DNA of 64,000 bases from Promicromonospora sp. MEB111 (GTDB lineage: Bacteria; Actinomycetota; Actinomycetes; Actinomycetales; Cellulomonadaceae), in assembly GCF_030209445.1 (NCBI RefSeq), contig NZ_JARVSD010000008.1:248001-312000 (forward strand). Direction: 5' to 3'. The notes below the pieces were generated by a model. It was not told the DNA's origin. It did not search any database and saw only the letters and a program-made list of their open reading frames with translations. Below, in pieces: positions 27,118 to 33,850 of this stretch. Both the position numbers and the translations under genes were made by a program. Within the stretch, counting starts at the first letter, position 1. The number at the start of each line of letters is the position of its first letter.

Positions 27118-27915
27118 TCAGCCGGCCCGACCGCCCTTCATTCGCTGGAGCGCCCGCATCGCGCCGGGCAGCAGCCGGAGCTGCTCGCGGCGCTCGGCCG
27201 CGAACGTGCGCCGGTCGCCCGACGACCAGCGGCGGTCGAAGAGCCGCTTGGCCGCCGCCACGGCCTCGGGCCGCCGCTCCGCGATGCGGCCGGCGAGCGC
27301 GAACGCCTCGTCCAGGGGCGTGTCGGTGACGGTGCCCGCCAGGCCGAGCCGTCCGGCGTCGGCCCCCGAGAACTCCTCGGCCGTGAAGGTGAGGCGCTTC
27401 GCCGTCTCGATGCCCACGAGCTGCGTCAGCGCGCGGATCCCGGACATGTCGGGGATCAGGCCGCGCTCGACCTCCTTGACGGACCAGCGGGCGTCGGGCG
27501 TGGTCAGGCGCAGGTCGGCGGCCAGGGCGATCTGCACGCCCGCGCCGATGACGTGCCCGTGCACGGCTGCGATCACCGGGACCGGCAGACGGCGCCAGGC
27601 CCAGCAGGCCTCCTGGAACAGGTTGGTGCCCCGCGGCGTCGGCACGAAGGCACGGGCGACCGCCGCCGGGTTCCGCGCTGCCGAGCCGAGGTCGAGCCCC
27701 GCGCAGAACGAGCGGCCGTTGCCGGAGACGACGACCGCACGCAGCCCGGGTTCGCGCCCCAGGCGGCGTGCGGTGGCCCGGAGCTCGCCGAGCATGCCGA
27801 GCGACAGCGCGTTGAGCTTGTCGGGCCGGTCGAGCCGGACGTCGGCGATCCCGTCCGAGAGGGTGCACGAGACACCGCTCCCGGACGGGATGCCGGTCGT
27901 GCTGCTGGCGTTCAT
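27118..27915 (-). CDS. Enoyl-CoA hydratase/isomerase family protein (crotonase)
   Basis: 265 aa. Crotonase fold with both oxyanion-hole segments: VVVSGNGRSFCAGLDL and HGHVIGAGVQIALAADLR. The region WSVKEVERGLIPDMSG carries the glutamate usual at one of the two hydratase positions; the other is less clear, so it may be a hydratase or another crotonase activity. LDRPDKLNALS is the typical N-terminal motif. Predicted cytosolic, acyl-CoA metabolism. It stands alone in leftward orientation, 17 bp before the stop side of the lysyl-oxidase-like gene upstream. Confidence 0.88.
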   Translation of the reverse strand: MNASSTTGIPSGSGVSCTLSDGIADVRLDRPDKLNALSLGMLGELRATARRLGREPGLRAVVVSGNGRSFCAGLDLGSAARNPAAVARAFVPTPRGTNLFQEACWAWRRLPVPVIAAVHGHVIGAGVQIALAADLRLTTPDARWSVKEVERGLIPDMSGIRALTQLVGIETAKRLTFTAEEFSGADAGRLGLAGTVTDTPLDEAFALAGRIAERRPEAVAAAKRLFDRRWSSGDRRTFAAERREQLRLLPGAMRALQRMKGGRAG

Positions 27916-27932
27916 GGGCCGCAGCCTACGTT

Positions 27933-29621
27933 TTAGTTCACGACCTCCGTGTCGACGCCCTCGTACGGCGGCACCGTCACCGTGCGCTTGCCGGGCTTGC
28001 CGCCCAGGACGACGGTCCGGTAGCTGACGTTGTTGTCCGTCGTCAGCTCGTGCAGGGCGCCGTTCGGGTTCACGGTGATCTTGATCTGGTAGGTCCCGTT
28101 CTTGACGCCCGTCAGCTTGAACGCCTGCGTCTGGGTCTGGTTGTAGGTGTCGCCCCAGCCCACGGGCAGGACCTCACGCAGCCAGAGCGCGGACCGGTCG
28201 CCGCAGGTGCTGTCGAGGCCGGTCGCCTCCGGCCGCCAGGTCGCGCCGGGCACCGACAGGTCGACGGCGTTGGTGGGCGCGAGGCACCACGACTGCTTGC
28301 CGCTGGTGGTCACCAGGGTGCCGTCGGGCTTCACCAGCTCGTAGCTCGCGAAGTCCAGGAAGTGCCAGTGGTCGTGCTCGGGGGCGGCGTGGTACTTCAT
28401 CTTGCCGGTCCTGGTGCTGCCCACCTCCTTGCCGTCCCGGTAGAAGAACTGGTAGGCGTCCATGACCTCAGCGGAGCCCTTGCGGTAGCCCTCGACCACC
28501 AGGGGCGCCGGGCCGGCGTTCCACTCGTTCGCGTTGAAGGTCAGCCGGTCGGCGCCGGAGGACCGCTCGATCCCGATCTGCCACGCGGGCAGCGACAGGA
28601 GGTCCGGGAGCGTGTCCTCGGCGGGGGCCTTGTTCGACGGCTTCGACCCCGGCTGGCCGAGCGCGGGGTGGTCGCCGCCGTGCTCCTGGCTCCCGCCCTG
28701 CAGGGTGAAGAGGTTCGCGCGGTGCGAGGTCCCGGCCCCGTCGCCGTGGGACCCGTGGGCGCCGCTCGCCAGCGCCCGCACCTCGTCGGCGTGGGCGGAC
28801 GCCGCGTCGCCCTCCGCCAGCGTGCTGAAGCCCTCGACGGGCGCCCCGAGGAGCGCGTCCCCGACCTCGCCGCAGTCCACGACGGTGCACTCGTCGATCA
28901 CCTTGACGCGCTGCGACACGGAGCGGCTCCCGGCGGGCAGGCCCAGGAAGTCCGCGACGGGGTCGCTGATGGTCACGGTCATCCGGAGGTTCTTGCGCGT
29001 GGTCTTCAGCTCGAAGTACGTGTCCAGCTTGGTCGCCCAGCCCTGCTCGATCCCGGACACGGTGGACTTGGTGAACCAGTCCCCGCCGCAGAACATGGGG
29101 TAGATCGGCTCGGTGTTGCCGGTCGGCTCGACGCGCTGGCGCTCCGTGCCGCTGAGGCACAGGCTGCGGGACTTCTTGACCAGGACCTTGCCCGTCGAGT
29201 CCGTGACCTGGACCGTGAGCCCCTTCTTGAAGCCGTCCAGCCCGTCGACGATCGCGGCGGGGGCCTTCGTGGTGGTGCGCTCGTCGCCGCGGATCACGGT
29301 CTTGGTGAGCGTCGCCCGGGCGGAGGGCTTGGCCTTCTTGGCCCAGAACTCGTAGCCCTCGCCGTAGGCGGCCAGCCAGACGCCCGAGTCGAAGTACACC
29401 CAGCCGTCGTAGTTGTAGGCCTCGACGGTGCTCGCCGCCGGGGCGAAGCGCAGGCCGCGCTGCGCGGTGGGCGCGGCGTCCGCCGGTGCCGTCGCGATCG
29501 GCGCGGCGGAGGCGGTGGCGTTGGTCGCGCCGCCCTCGCCGAGCAGGCCGAGGGCCAGCACGACGGCGACGCCCATGGTGAGCAGGCGCGGCGACGGGCG
29601 GGACAAACGTGGTGCGGTCAT
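27933..29621 (-). CDS. Secreted lysyl-oxidase-like copper protein
   Basis: 562 aa. Signal peptide (hydrophobic LLTMGVAVVLALGLLG, Ala-rich cleavage region about 35-45). The C-terminal half has the prokaryotic lysyl oxidase landmarks: WNAGPAPLVVEGYRKG, YHAAPEHDHWHFLDFASYEL (copper-binding histidines near residue 415), SGKQSWCLAP, and GDTYNQTQTQAFKLTGVKNG. The family oxidises peptidyl lysines with copper and a tyrosine-derived quinone; in bacteria the substrate is unknown. The N-terminal 300 residues are unassigned, contain paired cysteines (ECTVVDCGE) and a Gly/His-rich linker around 295-310. ATG 29621 lies behind GGGGGAT. Confidence 0.82.
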   Translation of the reverse strand: MTAPRLSRPSPRLLTMGVAVVLALGLLGEGGATNATASAAPIATAPADAAPTAQRGLRFAPAASTVEAYNYDGWVYFDSGVWLAAYGEGYEFWAKKAKPSARATLTKTVIRGDERTTTKAPAAIVDGLDGFKKGLTVQVTDSTGKVLVKKSRSLCLSGTERQRVEPTGNTEPIYPMFCGGDWFTKSTVSGIEQGWATKLDTYFELKTTRKNLRMTVTISDPVADFLGLPAGSRSVSQRVKVIDECTVVDCGEVGDALLGAPVEGFSTLAEGDAASAHADEVRALASGAHGSHGDGAGTSHRANLFTLQGGSQEHGGDHPALGQPGSKPSNKAPAEDTLPDLLSLPAWQIGIERSSGADRLTFNANEWNAGPAPLVVEGYRKGSAEVMDAYQFFYRDGKEVGSTRTGKMKYHAAPEHDHWHFLDFASYELVKPDGTLVTTSGKQSWCLAPTNAVDLSVPGATWRPEATGLDSTCGDRSALWLREVLPVGWGDTYNQTQTQAFKLTGVKNGTYQIKITVNPNGALHELTTDNNVSYRTVVLGGKPGKRTVTVPPYEGVDTEVVN

Positions 29622-29641
29622 GGATCCCCCAGATCGGTGAG

Positions 29642-29655
29642 GACAGGAACCTGTC
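29642..29655. promoter_or_regulatory. Palindrome upstream of the lysyl-oxidase-like gene
   Basis: GACAGG-AA-CCTGTC, perfect, 20 bp upstream of the leftward start codon. Position suits an operator or promoter-proximal hairpin; the regulator is unknown. Confidence 0.3.
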
Positions 29656-29711
29656 ACCGCTAGGGACGCACGAGACGGCCGGTTCGTTGGCGGGCGCGCA
29701 GAATTCACCCG

Positions 29712-29936
29712 GTGAATGTTGTCCGGGCAGGCCAGACGGCGCGCAGCGCGCCCGGCCGGCGCCCGGCGAGCCGGTCCAGCGCCTCCGACGTCGCGGCGTC
29801 CGCGGGCAGGTCGGTCGCGTTCTCGCTCGGGCGGCTGATCGACGCCGCCGAGGTGGCCTCCGCCGTCGTCTGGCTCGGCTCCGGGGCGAACACCGCGGTG
29901 AACGGCCAGGTCATCGGGGTGACGGGTGGGGCATAG
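29712..29936 (+). pseudogene. Remnant of a short-chain dehydrogenase/reductase (C-terminal third)
   Basis: About 74 codons reading VNVVRAGQTARSA, then LGRLIDAAEVASAVVWLGS and ANTAVNGQVIGVTGGA to a stop. This is the C-terminal part of an SDR: the VRPG-like loop, the substrate-helix hinge, and the closing strand with the NGQVIGVTGG signature. The Rossmann NAD-binding region and the catalytic Ser-Tyr-Lys are absent. The 70 bp upstream carry no homologous coding and belong to the promoter side of the lysyl-oxidase-like gene. It is almost certainly a deletion scar rather than a gene; the start given is arbitrary. Confidence 0.75.
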
Positions 29937-29960
29937 ACCGGCGTGTGACACGATGCGAGC

Positions 29961-30632
29961 GTGCTGAAAGTCGTTCTCTTCGATCTCGACGACACACTCG
30001 TGGACCAGGAGGGCGCCTCTCGGACGGCGCTCCTGGGCTGGCTCCCCGAGCTGGGTCTGGACCACGACGACCCCGAAGAGCTGGTCAGGGCGTGGGGTGG
30101 CATAGCCGAGGAGGCCTACGGCCGGTACCAGCGGCGCGAGATCACGTTCCAGGAGCAGCGGCGCGTCCGCGTGCGCGAGTTCCTGGGGGCGGACGCCACC
30201 GACGACGAGGCCGACGAGCTGTTCTCCGGCTACCTGTCGCGCTACGAGCAGGCCTGGACGGCGTTCGACGACGCCGTCCCGGCGCTGCGCCGCGTGCGGG
30301 ACGCCGGCCTCGTCGTCGCACTGCTCACCAACGGCGACAGCGCCCACCAGCGACTCAAGCTCGACCGCACGGGGCTGGCCGCGCACCTCGACGTCGTCGT
30401 CGCCTCGGACGACCTGCCCGCGGGCAAGCCGGACCCGCGCGCCTACGCGGCGACGTGCGAGGTGCTCGGGGTGGCGCCGGCCGACGTGCTCATGGTGGGC
30501 AACGACGTCGAGAAGGACTACCAGGGGCCGCTCGACGCCGGGCTCGGCGCGGTGCTGCTGGACCGCGAGGACCGGTACCCGGAGATCGCGGACCGCATCC
30601 GGACCCTGGCCGAGGTGCTGCCGGCGGCGTAG
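29961..30632 (+). CDS. HAD-superfamily hydrolase (phosphatase, subfamily IA)
   Basis: 223 aa from GTG 29961. All HAD motifs are present: DLDDTLVD (nucleophile Asp8 and acid Asp10), LLTNGD (motif II), GKPDPRAY (motif III Lys) and MVGNDVEKDYQG (motif IV). The helical cap lies between residues 15 and 85. It dephosphorylates a small phosphometabolite; the substrate is not predictable. An SDR remnant lies just upstream and a 3'-truncated nuclease gene converges on its stop, so this intact gene sits between two rearrangement scars. Confidence 0.88.
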   Translation: MLKVVLFDLDDTLVDQEGASRTALLGWLPELGLDHDDPEELVRAWGGIAEEAYGRYQRREITFQEQRRVRVREFLGADATDDEADELFSGYLSRYEQAWTAFDDAVPALRRVRDAGLVVALLTNGDSAHQRLKLDRTGLAAHLDVVVASDDLPAGKPDPRAYAATCEVLGVAPADVLMVGNDVEKDYQGPLDAGLGAVLLDREDRYPEIADRIRTLAEVLPAA

Positions 30633-30662
30633 GCGCCCGTTGCTCAGACCGTTGACCGGGCC

Positions 30663-31530
30663 GACGCCGGCCGTCGACCATCGCGACGTAGGTGCCGATC
30701 TGGCCCATGTGAGCGGGCTGGAACTTGCCGACCTTGAGCTCGACGACGACGTAGCGCAGCTGGGTGACGTGGAAGAAGAGCAGGTCGACGAAGAACTCAT
30801 CGCCGCCAACCTCGATTCGGTGCTGACGGCCGACGAACGCCATGTCCCGACCGAGCTCCAGCAGCGTTTCCTGGATGCGGTCCATGAGCGCCCGCTCGCG
30901 GTCGCGTTCGGCGCGGTGCTCGTCGGGGTCGAGGTGCTCGAAGACGTACGTGTCCTTGACGGCTTGCTGGGCGAGGTCGGAGTCGGCGGCGTCGAGGGTC
31001 GCCGTGAAGTTCGACGGGGCGGATCCGAGACGCTTCCTGAGGTCCGTCTTGATCTCGAACTCGAGGCTGGCCCGGGACCAGCCGTGAGCTGCTGCCTTGG
31101 CGGCGTACCACTCCCGGTCGTCGCGCGTGTCGAGCTTGTCGAGGAGGAGCATCAGATGGCCCCACGGCATTTGTGCAGCAGCTTGCTGCACGAACTCGGC
31201 TTCGTCGGGCCAGGCGTCCGCAAGCTTGCGCATGTACTTCAGGCTTCGGGTCGACCAACCCCGCTGACCAGGAAACTCGCGCCGCATGTCCGCCGAGATC
31301 TGGTCCACGACCTTCGCGCCCCAGCCCGCGCCCTGCTGGCGGTCGAGGATGCCGCGGCCCACGGACCAGTACAGGCGCAGAACCTCGGTGTTGGCGGCGC
31401 GGACGGCGCGGAACTGGGTGGTGCGGACCCGTCGTTTCAGGTCCGCGATGAACTCTCCGTAGCCGTCGGGCGCAGAGAAGTTGCCGGTGTCGATAGTCAC
31501 GTGCACCAGCCTGTAGAGGAATTTCGACAT
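30663..31530 (-). pseudogene. 3'-truncated PDDEXK nuclease (DUF1016/YhcG) gene
   Basis: About 290 residues of a DUF1016 protein: the N-terminal domain (LYWSVGRGILDRQQ, WSTRSLKYMRKLADAW, MPWGHLMLLLDKL) and the PD-(D/E)xK core (FFVDLLFF, YVVVELKVGKFQPAHMGQIG). Family similarity stops at TYVAMVDGR near 30663; the frame then continues antisense through the 3' end of the HAD gene as low-complexity Pro/Arg-rich sequence. The family's C-terminal segment, about 45 residues, is missing, so the product is probably inactive. Intact members are linked to recombination and defence against foreign DNA. The start may instead be the GTG of VTIDTGNF, a few codons downstream of ATG 31530. Confidence 0.78.
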
Positions 31531-31604
31531 CTGCCAGTCCAGTTGCGTATATGCAACGAAACCACATCGAGGACTAGGCGTTTTGCGCGTGTTCGGCCCG
31601 TTTG

Positions 31605-32360
31605 TCAGACCCGGACCGGCTCCGGGTCCCTCGGTTCCGACTCCTCCTCGATCAGCGACGGTCCGTCGTTCTGCACCGAGCCGACGGCGTCGCCGACCGG
31701 CAGCGTGGTCAGCGGCGCGTTGTCGAGCTTCAGCAGGCTGGACGCGTCCCCGACCGCGGGGTCGAGCCACTGGTCCCAGGCGCTCGACGGCAGCACGAAC
31801 GGCATGCGGTCGTGGATCGGGGTCATGCTCTCGGACGCCGGCCGGGTGATCACCGTGGTCGACACCAGCCAGCGGTCGGGGTCGGTCTCGCTCGCCGCCG
31901 GGTTGCGCCAGAACTCGTACAGACCCGCGAAGGCCGCGACGTCCGCCTCGGCCGGGTGGATCCAGTAGGGCTGCTTCGGGACCTTCTTCGAGCCCGACGA
32001 GGGCAGCGCCAGCTTGCGCCACTCGTAGTAGCCGTCGGCCAGCACGATGCAGCGCCGCACCTTGAACGGCTTGGCGAACGCCGGCTTGTCCAGCAGCGAC
32101 TCGGAGCGTGCGTTGATCATGCGCGCGCCACCGCTCGGGTCCTTGGACCAGGACGGCACGAGCCCCCAGCGGGCGAGCCGCACGGAGCGCGTCACCTCCG
32201 TGGAGTCACGGGCCGCCCGCTCGACGACGATCCGCACCGGGTCCGTCGGCGCAACGTTCCAGGACGGCGGCAGCAGCCGGGCGTCCTCGGCGATCTCGGC
32301 GATCGCGAGCTCGTCGGCGAGATCCTGGGTCTGGGTGAAGGAGGCGAAGCGTCCGCACAT
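31605..32360 (-). CDS. HMCES/YedK-type SOS-response-associated peptidase
   Basis: 251 aa, starting MCGRFAS so that Cys2 becomes the N-terminal catalytic residue after Met removal. Other conserved residues: Asn in WNVAPTD, Glu in ADGYYEWR, His in PIHDRMPFVL. These proteins form a thiazolidine crosslink with abasic sites in single-stranded DNA and shield them. The ATG at 32360 is fixed by the need for Met-Cys; longer frame readings upstream are not coding. It diverges from the MFS exporter gene (140 bp). I found no good LexA box in that gap. Confidence 0.92.
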   Translation of the reverse strand: MCGRFASFTQTQDLADELAIAEIAEDARLLPPSWNVAPTDPVRIVVERAARDSTEVTRSVRLARWGLVPSWSKDPSGGARMINARSESLLDKPAFAKPFKVRRCIVLADGYYEWRKLALPSSGSKKVPKQPYWIHPAEADVAAFAGLYEFWRNPAASETDPDRWLVSTTVITRPASESMTPIHDRMPFVLPSSAWDQWLDPAVGDASSLLKLDNAPLTTLPVGDAVGSVQNDGPSLIEEESEPRDPEPVRV

Positions 32361-32476
32361 GGGACCAGCATGCCCCGAGCCACTGACACTCGCGGGGCGC
32401 GGCCGGCGCGCCGTCGTCCATGGTGGACTCCGGGCGAACACATGACCGGAGAGCGAGATCACGCTTCTCATCGTCG

Positions 32477-32489
32477 TATCGATTCGATA
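32477..32489. promoter_or_regulatory. Palindrome before the MFS exporter gene
   Basis: TATCGATTCGATA, near-perfect dyad, 11 bp upstream of the start codon; a candidate operator or -10 overlap. Confidence 0.3.
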
Positions 32490-32500
32490 GCATCGTGCCC

Positions 32501-33757
32501 ATGCCAACCTCCGCGCCGTCGGGCGTCTCCCCAGTCGTGCCCGCGCGCCGAGCGTCCTCCCGGTCCACCGTCAAGTGGGTCCTCATGCTCGGGGCCCTGT
32601 CGGCCCTGCCCGCCTTCACCGTCGACATGTACCTGCCCGCGCTGCCGCAGGTCGCCCTGGACCTGGGGTCCACGGAGGCGCTGGCCCAGCTCACGGTGTC
32701 CTGCATGCTGATCGGCGGTGGCGTGGGCCAGCTCGTCATCGGCCCGCTCTCCGACCGGTTCGGCCGGCGCACGCCGCTGCTCATCGGCCTCGCGCTGCAC
32801 GTCGTCATCTCGCTGCTGTGCGTCGTGGTCACGAGCATGCCGCTGCTGATCGTCCTCCGACTCGCGCAGGGCTTCTTCAACGCGGCCGCCGGCGTCGCCT
32901 CGGTCGCCGTGGTGCGCGACCGGTTCGTGGGCGCCGAGGCGGCCCGCATCCTCTCCCGTCTCATGCTGGTCATCGGCGTGGCGCCGATGTTCGCGCCCAC
33001 GCTCGGCACGTTCGTGCTGGCGCACGGCACCTGGCGCTGGGTGTTCGCGGTGCTCGCCGTGATGGGCGCCGTGCTCGCGCTCGTGGTGCTCCGCCTGATG
33101 CCGGAGACCCACCCGCCGGTCAAGCGGCTCACCGGTGGATTCCGCACGGTCGCGGGTGGCTACGGCCGCCTGCTGAAGGACAAGCACTTCCTGGCCCTCG
33201 CCGTGATCCCGGGCCTGGGCTTCGGTGTGCTCATGAGCTACGTGGTGGGCTCGCCCATCATCTTCCAGCAGGAGTTCGGGCTCAGCGAGGGGCAGTTCGC
33301 CCTGCTGTTCGCAATCAACGGTGTGGGGCTCGTCCTGTCCGCGCAGGTCAACGCGGCTCTGGTGCGCAAGGTCGCGCCGGTCCGGCTGCTCCGGTTCGGC
33401 GTGGTGGCGCAGGCGGTGCTGGTCGTCGTGCTCCTCGTGGTGGTCCTGACCGGCGCGGGCGGGCTGATCGGTCTGCTCGTGGCCCTGTGGTGCGTCCTCG
33501 CGTTCCAGGGCCTCGTCCCGGCGAACGCGTCCGCGATGGCGCTGTCGCGGCACGGCGAGATCGCCGGGACCGCGGCGGCGATGATCGGCGCGATCCAGTC
33601 CCTGGTCGCGGGCACGGTGAGCTCGCTCGGCGGGTTCCTCGGCGGGGACGCCACGGCCATGGCCCTGGTGATGCTCGCGGCGGTGACGCTCGCGATCCTC
33701 GTCCTGGCGACCGCCACCCCGGCGTTCCGGCGCGGCGGCTGGCACATGCCGGTCTGA
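32501..33757 (+). CDS. Bcr/CflA-family MFS drug-efflux transporter
   Basis: 418 aa, twelve predicted membrane segments. The N-terminus VDMYLPALPQVALDLG and LTVSCMLIGGGVGQLVIGPL, then motif A SDRFGRRTPLLIG, are typical of Bcr/CflA drug:H+ antiporters. Predicted export of small toxic compounds across the cytoplasmic membrane. ATG 32501; a cytoplasmic tail of about 25 residues precedes the first segment. The short palindrome before the start suggests local repression, but no regulator gene is adjacent. Confidence 0.9.
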   Translation: MPTSAPSGVSPVVPARRASSRSTVKWVLMLGALSALPAFTVDMYLPALPQVALDLGSTEALAQLTVSCMLIGGGVGQLVIGPLSDRFGRRTPLLIGLALHVVISLLCVVVTSMPLLIVLRLAQGFFNAAAGVASVAVVRDRFVGAEAARILSRLMLVIGVAPMFAPTLGTFVLAHGTWRWVFAVLAVMGAVLALVVLRLMPETHPPVKRLTGGFRTVAGGYGRLLKDKHFLALAVIPGLGFGVLMSYVVGSPIIFQQEFGLSEGQFALLFAINGVGLVLSAQVNAALVRKVAPVRLLRFGVVAQAVLVVVLLVVVLTGAGGLIGLLVALWCVLAFQGLVPANASAMALSRHGEIAGTAAAMIGAIQSLVAGTVSSLGGFLGGDATAMALVMLAAVTLAILVLATATPAFRRGGWHMPV

Positions 33758-33788
33758 GACCCGCCCGGGCGCTGAGACCCGCCCGAGA

Positions 33789-33821
33789 GTTCACCGGGAG
33801 GTAGCGCCGGATTCACCGGGA
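33789..33821 (+). promoter_or_regulatory. Candidate PHO box (PhoP-type 11-nt direct repeats)
   Basis: GTTCACCGGGA, GGTAGCGCCGG and ATTCACCGGGA in exact 11-nt register, ending 29 bp before the start of the phytase-like/GDPD gene. The TTCACC core and 11-nt period match PhoP direct-repeat units of Streptomyces; the middle unit is degenerate. The downstream gene's phosphodiesterase function agrees with phosphate-starvation control. Confidence 0.5.
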
Positions 33822-33850
33822 TTTCCGGTGCGCCCACTTGGCTCGCCCCC

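Noticed and set aside
30490-30662. C-terminal continuation of the DUF1016 frame
   Set aside because: It reads antisense through the HAD gene with Pro/Arg-rich sequence unrelated to the family, so it is run-through, not domain.
32361-32500. SOS box between the HMCES and MFS genes (CGAACACATGACCG)
   Set aside because: Only the left half of the LexA consensus matches.
33755-33785. 13-bp direct repeat TGAGACCCGCCCG
   Set aside because: Two copies 18 nt apart after the MFS stop; too short and too GC-rich to call more than local duplication.
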